The position numbers and the translations under genes were made by a program. The notes beneath the pieces were generated by a model. The model was not told where the DNA came from. It made no database searches and saw only the letters and a list, made by a program, of their open reading frames with translations. DNA of 64,000 bases from Alistipes sp. (GTDB lineage: Bacteria > Bacteroidota > Bacteroidia > Bacteroidales > Rikenellaceae): the NCBI GenBank assembly GCA_017937765.1, contig JAGBCY010000033.1, positions 1 through 64,000 of the forward strand, written 5' to 3'. Below are positions 8,922 through 16,048 of this stretch, piece by piece. How positions within the stretch are numbered: the stretch's first letter is position 1; every line of letters begins with the position of its first letter.

Positions 8922-9401
8922 ATGACAACACGCGAGTTTGAAATATTCGTTGGCGATAACCGCAGGCGTCTGCTCTCCTTAGCACGTCAGTATGTTGTGA
9001 GCGAGGCTGAGGCTGAGGATATCGTGCAGGATGCCCTCCTAAAGTTGCTATCCTTACGCGAGCAGCTCGACACAATGGAGGGTGCAGCCCGTCTCTCGAC
9101 GGTTGTTGTCAAGCGTCTGTCGCTTAACCTGTTGCGCAGTCGTGGCCGCCATCAGACAGTGAGCATCGAATCCCGACAGATCATCGCCGAGGAGGCGACT
9201 ACCACGGAGGATATGGTCGAGCTGCTAAGTGCCGTAGAGGGCCTCCCCTCCAAGCAGCAGATGATACTGCGACTCAAGCACCTGGAGGGTATGGAGGTTG
9301 AGGATATAGCCTCCACGATACAGATGAGCCGCGATGCAATATATCAAAACCTCAGTCGAGCACGCCGCGCGATACTCGAGAAATTTAATGCAAGAGACTA
9401 A
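8922..9401 (+). CDS. RNA polymerase sigma-70 factor, ECF subfamily
   Basis: 159 aa with the two ECF domains. The sigma2 part contains DEAEAEDIVQDALLKLL-like helix sequence (EAEAEDIVQDALLKLLSL), and the sigma4 part carries a helix-turn-helix (GLPSKQQMILRLKHLEGM then VEDIASTIQMSRDAIYQNLS). It is slightly shorter than usual ECF factors (about 170-190). The next gene starts 2 bp after its stop codon and encodes a single-pass protein, the usual partner arrangement of sigma and anti-sigma. Likely controls its own operon (8922-11120) and possibly envelope genes elsewhere. Confidence 0.92.
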   Translation: MTTREFEIFVGDNRRRLLSLARQYVVSEAEAEDIVQDALLKLLSLREQLDTMEGAARLSTVVVKRLSLNLLRSRGRHQTVSIESRQIIAEEATTTEDMVELLSAVEGLPSKQQMILRLKHLEGMEVEDIASTIQMSRDAIYQNLSRARRAILEKFNARD

Positions 9402-9403
9402 CT

Positions 9404-9850
9404 ATGAAGCATATAGACGATATTAAACAACTGGTGGAGCGGTTCTTGGAGGGCCGCACCACCAACGCCGAGGAGCACGAGCTGTATGAGTGGTTTGCTA
9501 CGGCCGATGTCCCCGAGGAGTGGAGCGACCTGAAGGCTATGTTTGCGTGGTATGCTGCGGGGATGCCCGAGGAGAGTGCTGCTCCCGCGCGCCGTAAGCT
9601 ACGCCCTGCGAGAGAGTTGTGGGTGGGCTGGGCTGCGGGAGTCGCGGCTGTGGTTGCCATAGCGGTGTTAATCTTTAGAGAGGATGAGCCGAGGAGGCCA
9701 ATAGACATATATGAGGGTAGCTTCATAATAGCCGAGGGGGTGCGGTATGACGAGCCGGCATACATCGAGCAAGAGATTGAAGCCCTGCTTCTTCGTGCCG
9801 ATGCGATAGAGCAAAAGGCGGATGATTTGTTGGCGTGGGCCGAACTTTAG
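9404..9850 (+). CDS. Putative single-pass anti-sigma factor
   Basis: 148 aa. The N-terminal ~65 residues are a cytosolic helical region (IKQLVERFLEGRTTNAEEHE, then LYEWFATADVP) resembling the N-terminus of FecR-type anti-sigma proteins. One transmembrane helix follows (WVGWAAGVAAVVAIAVLIF, residues ~72-90), then a short periplasmic tail rich in acidic residues and a final coiled helix. There is no full FecR periplasmic domain. Position directly after the ECF gene, with 2 bp between them, is the main argument. Family not certain. Confidence 0.65.
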   Translation: MKHIDDIKQLVERFLEGRTTNAEEHELYEWFATADVPEEWSDLKAMFAWYAAGMPEESAAPARRKLRPARELWVGWAAGVAAVVAIAVLIFREDEPRRPIDIYEGSFIIAEGVRYDEPAYIEQEIEALLLRADAIEQKADDLLAWAEL

Positions 9851-9893
9851 GGAGTAACAACGGTACCGTAAATATAAACGTAAAATGTAGAAT

Positions 9894-10295
9894 ATGAAGA
9901 GATTATTAATTATCTGTATGCTACTTGTGGCTGGCGTTACGAGTAGCAGTGCGCAGGAGCATATCGAAGCGTTGCTCACGCGCGACATCGGTGGCAACCG
10001 CCACGGTATAACGCTTCGCTCGGCGGTAAAGCGCGACCCCGAGACGGGCGAGGTCATCAAGCGTGTGTATGAGCTCTCGGCCGTGAACAACAGGAGTCTT
10101 GCCAAGGAGTTTGTCGATGCGTTTCACACCGACCGCGAGACTGCCGACGTGTGGGACGAAAGCAGGAACGGGTCTATCTACAACGTCACGGCTGTGTGGC
10201 TTAACCCCAAGCGTATATATTCGCTTGCTGTGGCAGGCTCGATGGTGACGGTTTATGCACAGACAATCTACCGCGAAGACAAGCAGAGTAACTAA
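9894..10295 (+). CDS. Small exported protein of the ECF cassette
   Basis: 133 aa with a signal peptide (MKRLLIICMLLVAGVTSSSA, cleaved before QEH) and no lipobox, so probably periplasmic. The mature part is ~110 residues of mixed charge without a motif I can name; it may belong to a DUF seen beside ECF genes in Bacteroides, but I cannot confirm this. Third gene of the sigma cassette, 43 bp after the putative anti-sigma gene. Confidence 0.7.
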   Translation: MKRLLIICMLLVAGVTSSSAQEHIEALLTRDIGGNRHGITLRSAVKRDPETGEVIKRVYELSAVNNRSLAKEFVDAFHTDRETADVWDESRNGSIYNVTAVWLNPKRIYSLAVAGSMVTVYAQTIYREDKQSN

Positions 10296-10313
10296 CGAGA
10301 AAAAGGATTGATT

Positions 10314-11120
10314 ATGAGACGAGTAATATTGGTAGTTGCACTCTTTGTGGGTGTAATTGCGAGCACCACAGCTCAAGATAAAGTCGCTGATGTTGTTGAG
10401 GTTACGGATGGCACGGTCATAACCTCCGACGATAACTTGGCCTACTATACCCAGACGATCGAGGCTCCGGGCTTGGAGGAGATTGTCTCGCATCTCCCCG
10501 TTGTTGTGACGTTAGTCGACGGCAGCGAGGGACATATCGAGATTAATTACCCTAAGGCTGAGGCCGACTACCTGAGGTGCAGGGTTGATGATAGCGGCAG
10601 GACTCTTATCGTAGGTCGCAATTGGAATATCGAGCAGCCGAAGAGAAGCCTCATTAGCGAGCACTCGCCCGTGAGAGTGACACTCTCCGTGACTACGCTT
10701 CGCACCATAACCAATGCGGGGGATATGAGCCTGAATATCAAGCACGATGGCTTTGCCGAGTGGCTGAATATTGTTAACAGCAGCACCCTCTTTATCAATG
10801 CCGATAGCATCAGTGCCGATGCCAAGATTGAGCTTGTAAACAACGGTACGATGACCTGCCACGTTAATAATTGGAGAACAGAGAATCTAATGCTCACGAA
10901 CGTCGGCTACCTCTTTATCGAGGGTACGACGACGGCCAACTACATCGAGCATAATAGCGTGGGCCGCGACAATGTCGATTTAGAGGTTGCTTGTTTGAAG
11001 CTCGACGTGACGTCTACCGGTTCGGGTGTCGTTGAGTATCGTGGCACGGCAGACGAGGTAAACATTACCTCACTTGGTCAGGCGACAATCCGCACCTCGG
11101 AGCTAAACAACGAGCAGTAA
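10314..11120 (+). CDS. Exported GIN-domain-like (DUF2807) beta-helix protein
   Basis: 268 aa. The frame stays open up to a TTG at 10308, but the ATG at 10314 gives a clean signal peptide (MRRVILVVALFVGVIASTTA) and follows an AAAAAGGA stretch. The mature protein is rich in short beta-strand repeats with N, S, T turns (LNIVNSSTLFINADSIS, LMLTNVGYLFIEGTT), as in the head GIN domain of putative autotransporter adhesins. Last gene of the ECF cassette; probably a periplasmic or surface-exposed envelope component under its control. Domain call by pattern, function unknown. Confidence 0.75.
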   Translation: MRRVILVVALFVGVIASTTAQDKVADVVEVTDGTVITSDDNLAYYTQTIEAPGLEEIVSHLPVVVTLVDGSEGHIEINYPKAEADYLRCRVDDSGRTLIVGRNWNIEQPKRSLISEHSPVRVTLSVTTLRTITNAGDMSLNIKHDGFAEWLNIVNSSTLFINADSISADAKIELVNNGTMTCHVNNWRTENLMLTNVGYLFIEGTTTANYIEHNSVGRDNVDLEVACLKLDVTSTGSGVVEYRGTADEVNITSLGQATIRTSELNNEQ

Positions 11121-11176
11121 ATAGTGCGATATCAGTCTCTTAGGATCTCTATTAGGGCTTTATGCCAATAGTAATA

Positions 11177-11206
11177 AACGGGGCTCTCCGACTGGAGAGC
11201 CCCGTT
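11177..11206. terminator. Bidirectional hairpin between convergent genes
   Basis: AACGGGGCTCTCC (11177-11189) pairs perfectly over 13 bp with GGAGAGCCCCGTT (11194-11206), loop GACT. It lies between the ends of the ECF cassette (11120, plus) and the porin gene (11227, minus). No strong T run on either side. Confidence 0.75.
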
Positions 11207-11226
11207 ACGCGTTACGCCATCGGTTG

Positions 11227-12960
11227 TTAGAAGCGGAAGCCGAGGGTGAGCAGAGCCATATGGCGCATAGTCTTTGTGTTGAATATGCGGCTCTCGATGT
11301 CCATCTCCGGGAGGTCGCTGTCAATAGCGTAGAAGGTCTGGTAGCTCGTGTACTTCGTCGTGCTATACTGGTATGCAAAGTCGAGGTATATCGCCTTCGT
11401 GAACTTGAGACCGAAGCCGGCGCAGATGATGCTCTGCTGGGTAGGTATCGGGTGTGTGGCGATTATATCCTCGTAGCCCTCGCGTAGCGTCGAGCCACTC
11501 CAGATGTAGCCCAAGCGCACGGGAAGGAAGGGAAGAATGTTGACCTCCGTACCTACACGCACGGTATTTCCACCCTTGAACACATCCTTCATCGTCTCCT
11601 TGTAGCTCGTCGTGAGGCCCGTGATGGGTGAACTCTGCAAGCGTGTCGACTGGTACCAGCTGCGCTCGTAATCTACCGACACGATAAAGCGGTCAGTAGG
11701 CACGACGGCAACGCCCAAAAGCAGGCGCGAGGGCGAGCGGAAGTTCCACGAGTAAGCACCTGCATCCTCCCATACACCGCTATATACGTCGTCGTACATA
11801 AGACGCTTTGGGCCAACCAGATAGCCATCGGGGTTGTTGCCCGCGCTATATGTTCGCGACCACATCTCCGAATCGTAGCGCATCGCGAGGCTATAATACG
11901 TGGGCGTGTGGTAGGCAACGCCCAAGCGCAACCACTTGACGGGTAGCACCGTGAGGCCAACCTTGAAGTTAAAGCCCGAACCCGAGATGCTTGTGCGTTG
12001 CATATATCCCATATACTCAGCCTGATAGGGGTATTCTTCGCCCGAGGGGCCACCCTTCACCTCCGAGGCGTAGCCTATCGCGCCGTCGTTACCCCTGTAA
12101 AGATAGTCCTCGCCGTAGTACACATTGCGGCGATAGCGCACATCCTGCATACCGATCGAGGCTCCCAATAATACCTTGCCGTCGAAGTTGAAGCCGAAGG
12201 TGAGGTCGTACTCACCGATGCCACCGCGCGTCTCCACCGACGAGTACTGGTCGATGATTGCATCAGGCGTGATGCGGTCGATGTACCACCCTTGCGCATC
12301 CTTGTTCGTCAGTCCATTCTTATACGCCAGCACCGCGCCCCAGTAGTAGGGGTCGTTGCCGAAGGGCATCGTGCCATCCTCCCTTGTCTGGAGTCCGTCG
12401 ACGTTCGAGAGCGTGCAGAGGATATTTGCCATCGACTCGGTCGCGGGGTTGTCGATCGAGGCATTCAGCGAGTTATGGTTGAAGTCGGCGATGCGGTTAT
12501 AGACGAGGCCGACGTTAAATCTCGTGAGGGCCCCCGTGCCGCGATAGGCGGTGAACACGCCACCAATGCTTGCCATCGAGAAACGCTCCGTGTGGTCCGA
12601 GAACTCCTGATCGCGCTTAGGCACACCCACGTAGTAGGGGTCGCCACCCGTAGTCGGGCTCTTCGAGAACTGCATCATTGGCGTCAGGCTCACCTCGTTA
12701 TCCTTAAACATACCTATACCCGCGGGGTTGAGCGTCGCCGAGATCATATCGCCGCCGAAGGCCGTGAAGGCGTTACCCATACCCATCGAGCGTGCTGTGC
12801 CGTAGTTGTGCGACGTGAAGCTGAGGTTGTAGAGGTCACCCCAGCCGATGATGTCGTTGTTGAAGGTTGTGCCTCCGAAGTCGGTGCTCTGTGCCGAGGC
12901 GTTTGCCATCGTGCCGAGAGCAAGGAGCAGCGAGGCTGCTATCGTGTAGATCTTTCTCAT
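11227..12960 (-). CDS. OmpP1/FadL-type outer-membrane transport protein
   Basis: 577 aa with a signal peptide (MRKIYTIAASLLLALGTMAN, cut near SAQ). The mature start (GTARSMGMGNAFTAFGGDM, then ISATLNPAGIGMF) is the plug region of the OmpP1/FadL/TodX family, and the protein ends in an aromatic beta-signal (TLGFRF), so it should be a beta-barrel in the outer membrane. Family members import long-chain fatty acids or aromatic compounds; Bacteroidota paralogues are often labelled hemin receptor without proof. Substrate unknown. Lies 83 bp downstream of a lipoprotein gene on the same strand, with a hairpin in the gap. Confidence 0.88.
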   Translation of the reverse strand: MRKIYTIAASLLLALGTMANASAQSTDFGGTTFNNDIIGWGDLYNLSFTSHNYGTARSMGMGNAFTAFGGDMISATLNPAGIGMFKDNEVSLTPMMQFSKSPTTGGDPYYVGVPKRDQEFSDHTERFSMASIGGVFTAYRGTGALTRFNVGLVYNRIADFNHNSLNASIDNPATESMANILCTLSNVDGLQTREDGTMPFGNDPYYWGAVLAYKNGLTNKDAQGWYIDRITPDAIIDQYSSVETRGGIGEYDLTFGFNFDGKVLLGASIGMQDVRYRRNVYYGEDYLYRGNDGAIGYASEVKGGPSGEEYPYQAEYMGYMQRTSISGSGFNFKVGLTVLPVKWLRLGVAYHTPTYYSLAMRYDSEMWSRTYSAGNNPDGYLVGPKRLMYDDVYSGVWEDAGAYSWNFRSPSRLLLGVAVVPTDRFIVSVDYERSWYQSTRLQSSPITGLTTSYKETMKDVFKGGNTVRVGTEVNILPFLPVRLGYIWSGSTLREGYEDIIATHPIPTQQSIICAGFGLKFTKAIYLDFAYQYSTTKYTSYQTFYAIDSDLPEMDIESRIFNTKTMRHMALLTLGFRF

Positions 12961-12990
12961 ACTGTTGATGTTTTATCGCTTTATATGTCT

Positions 12991-13035
12991 GCGAACAAGG
13001 AGTATGCCGCTCGTGTTGTGCGACATACTCCTCGC
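12991..13035 (-). other. Intergenic hairpin between the lipoprotein and porin genes
   Basis: AGGAGTATG (12998-13006) pairs with CATACTCCT (13024-13032), extended by GCGA/TCGC at the outside. No U-tract, so it may be a processing or stabilising element that sets different expression of the two genes rather than a terminator. Confidence 0.5.
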
Positions 13036-13043
13036 AAAATATT

Positions 13044-14297
13044 CTATCGTCGTGACGAGGTGCTGCCACCGCCGCCACCACCGCGAGCTCCGCCGCCACC
13101 GCCGCGAGCTCCGCCACCGCCCGAGAACGAGCCTGTGCCAGACGAGCGGTTGTAGTTCGAGCCGCCATTGTACGAGCCCGTGCCGCGCTGCTGCGAGCCG
13201 CTGTTGTTCGAGCCGTTGTAGCTCGACGTGCCTTCGCGTCGTGTCGTGATGCCCGTGCGGAAGTTGCCGCCGTGCTGTGCTGCCGAGTTGCCTCCCTCGC
13301 GCGTCACGCGGTCGGAGTTGTTACGGTTGCCACCAGTGGGGCGTGCCGGTGTAACGGTATTGTTACCAGGGGTGTAGGTCCTACGGCTGTTGATGCCCGA
13401 GCTTGTTGCGCCCGTAACGCCTCCGCGACCACCGCGGCTATCCGATGCGCCGTAGTGCTGGCCCGACGTGGGCGAGGTGTAGCGCGAGCCCGAAAGATCG
13501 CGATGACCGTTGATGTTGCCGTGCGAGCCACCAGGACCGTGACCAGGACCTCCGGGGCCGTGGCCAGGACCATAACCGGGACGATGCTGCGGCGGCATCG
13601 GCGGATAGGGATAATAGCCAGGATAGTAGCCCGGATAGGGATAGAAGCCGGGATAATAGGGGTAGTAGCCCGGGTAGTAGAACGGATTGTAGCATATCGT
13701 CCAGTTCCAGTCGTACCACGAGTAGCGCGGGTAGCCCCACCACGAGTAGTAGAAAGGATCGGTGTAGATGCTCCAGCCATAGTTCCAGGGCGATGCGTAG
13801 AGGCCGAACGTTACGTTCGTAGCACCCCACGAGCCAAACATCGAGGTGATGTACTTAGGCTCTACCCACACCTGATCGCCCGACACCATCACGTTGTAGA
13901 GCGAGGGGTCGTAGGCCGTGGCATAGAACATAGCATCGCGTGTCGAGAGCTCGTAGTAGGTCATCGGCATACGATACGTCGGAGAGTTGAAGCCGTAGAG
14001 ACGACGTGCGTAGGCCGTCTCGTAGTCCGAGGCGAGGATTGATGTGAAGTTCAGCTCGCCGTTAATCATTGCGTTGTACTCGGCCTCGGCCATAAGTGCC
14101 TCGTACTCAGCCTTGCGTGCCTCAGCCTGAGCCTTGCGTGCCTCGGCCTCGGCGGTGAGCTCCGCGGTGACGCTCTCGCGATTTTCCACGCTATAAAGAT
14201 CGCCCGAGCCGTACGTCGACGAGTTCATCATCGCGCTACAACTGCAAAGCACCAAGCCCACCAGAGCCATTGTCATTATACGAAGAGATCTGTTCAT
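13044..14297 (-). CDS. Lipoprotein with Tyr/Pro/Gly-rich and Gly/Ser/Asn-rich tails
   Basis: 417 aa, no named family. A lipoprotein signal peptide is followed by the lipobox region LVLCSC (Cys18 or Cys20). Residues ~48-75 are an Ala/Glu/Arg/Lys-rich helix, probably coiled coil (AEARKAQAEARKAEYEA). A middle part of ~110 residues contains many Tyr, Trp and Phe (YASPWNYGWSIYTDPFYYSW). Residues ~200-245 are short YPGYYPY-type repeats. The last ~170 residues are Gly/Asn/Ser/Arg-rich, ending in GGGGARGGGG-type runs and RR. Such low-complexity tails suggest an extended, possibly adhesive or matrix-like surface protein. Probably co-transcribed with the porin downstream. Function inferred only in broad terms. 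Confidence 0.75.
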   Translation of the reverse strand: MNRSLRIMTMALVGLVLCSCSAMMNSSTYGSGDLYSVENRESVTAELTAEAEARKAQAEARKAEYEALMAEAEYNAMINGELNFTSILASDYETAYARRLYGFNSPTYRMPMTYYELSTRDAMFYATAYDPSLYNVMVSGDQVWVEPKYITSMFGSWGATNVTFGLYASPWNYGWSIYTDPFYYSWWGYPRYSWYDWNWTICYNPFYYPGYYPYYPGFYPYPGYYPGYYPYPPMPPQHRPGYGPGHGPGGPGHGPGGSHGNINGHRDLSGSRYTSPTSGQHYGASDSRGGRGGVTGATSSGINSRRTYTPGNNTVTPARPTGGNRNNSDRVTREGGNSAAQHGGNFRTGITTRREGTSSYNGSNNSGSQQRGTGSYNGGSNYNRSSGTGSFSGGGGARGGGGGARGGGGGGSTSSRR

Positions 14298-14345
14298 AGC
14301 TTTTATGTTTTGAAGGTTACCACTACTTATTCTGTTCTCCTATTA

Positions 14346-14353
14346 CAAAGTTA
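14346..14353 (-). promoter_or_regulatory. -7 element of the Tyr-rich lipoprotein gene
   Basis: Minus-strand TAACTTTG matches TAnnTTTG, about 50 nt before the ATG at 14297. No clear -33 TTTG. Confidence 0.5.
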
Positions 14354-14426
14354 ATCTTTTATTTCAGTTTCCTCCCGTTTTTTCCGCGAATAGCCATTTT
14401 CTGTGGGTGAAACGCCCAATTTGCCT

Positions 14427-14526
14427 GCCGAACTGCCACCTGCCGAACTGCCACCCGCCGAACTGCCACCCGCCGAATTGCCACCCGCCGAATTGCCACC
14501 CGCTGAATTGCCACTCGCTGAACCGA
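14427..14526. repeat. 15-bp tandem repeat, about 7 copies
   Basis: Unit CGCCGAACTGCCACC with drift (AACTG to AATTG, GCC to GCT) repeats about seven times in the gap 14298-14604, downstream of recR and upstream of the lipoprotein promoter. The period is a multiple of 3, so a plus-strand frame (14407-14631) reads PNCHP repeats, but nothing else supports a gene there. Apart from this repeat and the promoter at 14346 I see nothing in the 307-bp gap. Confidence 0.9.
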
Positions 14527-14604
14527 CATCGCTCGGTTAGTCTCTGTTTTGCTGGCCTTTGCAGCTTTCCACCCCCCTTTTTCTCTGCCCTCGGGGTTTA
14601 CTCG

Positions 14605-15204
14605 CTATTTTGCCACCTCGCGACGGTTTAGAAGGGCGTGGGTGATGGTTAGCTCGTCTACATACTCCAATTCATCGCCAAAGCCTATGCCGCGCGCTAT
14701 GGTCGTGACCTTCACGTCGGGGAAGGCCTTGAGGCGGCTGAGCAGGTAGAAGAGCGTGGTCTCGCCCTCGACCGAGGTCGAGATGGCGATGATCACCTCC
14801 TTGATCTCACCCGTGAGCAACTTGTCGCACAGCAGGTCGATCTTCAGGTCCGAGGGCCCGATGCCCTGCATCGGCGAGATGACACCACCGAGCACGTGGT
14901 AGAGACCGTGGTACTGGCCCGTGTTTTCGATCGACATCAGGTCCTGCACCTGCTCGACGACGCATACCAACGACCGGTCGCGACGTGTGTCGGTGCATAT
15001 TGGACAAAGCTCACTGTCGGAGAGGTTGTTACAACAGCGACAGTAGCGAATGTCGTGCCGAAAGCTCGCGATGCTCGTGGCCAACGAATCGACGGTCTCG
15101 GGCTCCATCTTGAGGATGTGCATAGCCAGTCGCAGGGCCGTGCGGCGGCCAATACCCGGGAGCCTCTGAAGCTCGCTACATACGTTATCAAGCAGTCTCG
15201 ACAT
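14605..15204 (-). CDS. recR: Recombination protein RecR
   Basis: Partner of RecF/RecO in loading RecA at single-strand gaps. 199 aa, the standard length. Order of elements: N-terminal helix-hairpin-helix (LPGIGRRTALRLAMHIL), a four-Cys zinc site (CRCCNNLSDSELCPIC), and a Toprim domain (VCVVEQVQDLMSIENTG, then GVISPMQGIGP). ATG start. It follows batE by 13 bp and probably shares its transcript. Confidence 0.97.
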   Translation of the reverse strand: MSRLLDNVCSELQRLPGIGRRTALRLAMHILKMEPETVDSLATSIASFRHDIRYCRCCNNLSDSELCPICTDTRRDRSLVCVVEQVQDLMSIENTGQYHGLYHVLGGVISPMQGIGPSDLKIDLLCDKLLTGEIKEVIIAISTSVEGETTLFYLLSRLKAFPDVKVTTIARGIGFGDELEYVDELTITHALLNRREVAK

Positions 15205-15217
15205 CTCTTCGTGTGGG

Positions 15218-16045
15218 TTAAATCATCTCGATGTAAGAGCCTCGTATCCAGCCCTTTTCGCCATCGGCAAAGAGCACTTCGCACCAGCTGTCGTGGTCAC
15301 GTAGGCGCGTTATGGTGACACCCTGCGACGGACGGCGTATAACCTTCGATGCGCTATCGGGCGAGGCGTGTACGGGTGTGGAGTCGTTGCAGATGACCAC
15401 CGCACGACGGTCGCTCTCGATGGCACTGCGCCCCGATATGGCAAGGACCGTAGCGAGGATAAAGAGGATGCCCAAGAGCACCGCCAAGAAGAAGCCCACC
15501 TTGCGCACGGCGATACGCTCCGAGAGGAGGTAGAGCAGTGTGAGCGTGAGACATAGCGCGAGAGCTACGATCGAGGTTATGGTCCAGCCGTTCGTGGTTG
15601 TCATATTACGCAACGCGAGCCATATGTTTGCTGCAAAGCTACGTGGCACGGCCGTAGTGTCGTTCGTCAGGTCGCGTGCGAGGTCGAGGTTGTAGCGCGC
15701 ATCCTCCATCGCGGGGTTGAGCACGAGGGCGCGGTGGTAGTTGAGTATGGCTCGTCCGAGCTCACCCTCGGCGAAGGCTCGTCCCGAGCTTGTTGTACGC
15801 TGCTGGCCGAGCTTGAAGTAGGCGTCGCCCAAGTTGTAGTAGACGTCGGCCGAGGCCTCGCCAAGCGCGACGATGTGCTCGAAAGCCTCGACAGCTGCGG
15901 CGTAGTCGCCACCGCTATATGCCGCAATGCCCCTCTTCCATTCGGCCTCGGCCGTAGTCTTGGCATCGGCAGCACGGAGGGTGGTGGGCAGCACGAGGGC
16001 TACGGCCACCACGATTATACCTATTATTTTATATATACTCTTCAT
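15218..16045 (-). CDS. batE: BatE-like protein (TPR, membrane helices, SH3)
   Basis: 275 aa. Signal peptide (~residues 1-25), then TPR helices (RGIAAYSGGDYAAAVEAFEH, ADVYYNLGDAYFKLGQ), two hydrophobic segments (ITSIVALALCLTLTLLYLL and VGFFLAVLLGILFILATVLA), and a C-terminal bacterial SH3 domain (TPVHASPDSASKVIRR, SWCEVLFADGEKGWIRGSYI). This is the layout of BatE of Bacteroides aerotolerance operons, where Bat proteins work with a MoxR ATPase in envelope stress. It starts 3 bp after batD ends. The rest of the Bat operon (moxR, DUF58, batA/B/C) is not next to it here. Confidence 0.88.
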   Translation of the reverse strand: MKSIYKIIGIIVVAVALVLPTTLRAADAKTTAEAEWKRGIAAYSGGDYAAAVEAFEHIVALGEASADVYYNLGDAYFKLGQQRTTSSGRAFAEGELGRAILNYHRALVLNPAMEDARYNLDLARDLTNDTTAVPRSFAANIWLALRNMTTTNGWTITSIVALALCLTLTLLYLLSERIAVRKVGFFLAVLLGILFILATVLAISGRSAIESDRRAVVICNDSTPVHASPDSASKVIRRPSQGVTITRLRDHDSWCEVLFADGEKGWIRGSYIEMI

Positions 16046-16048
16046 CGC

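Noticed and set aside
14407-14631. Plus-strand ORF with PNCHP repeats as a small Cys/His-rich protein
   Set aside because: The frame is just a reading of the 15-bp tandem repeat; there is no promoter, no signal and no similar protein I know.
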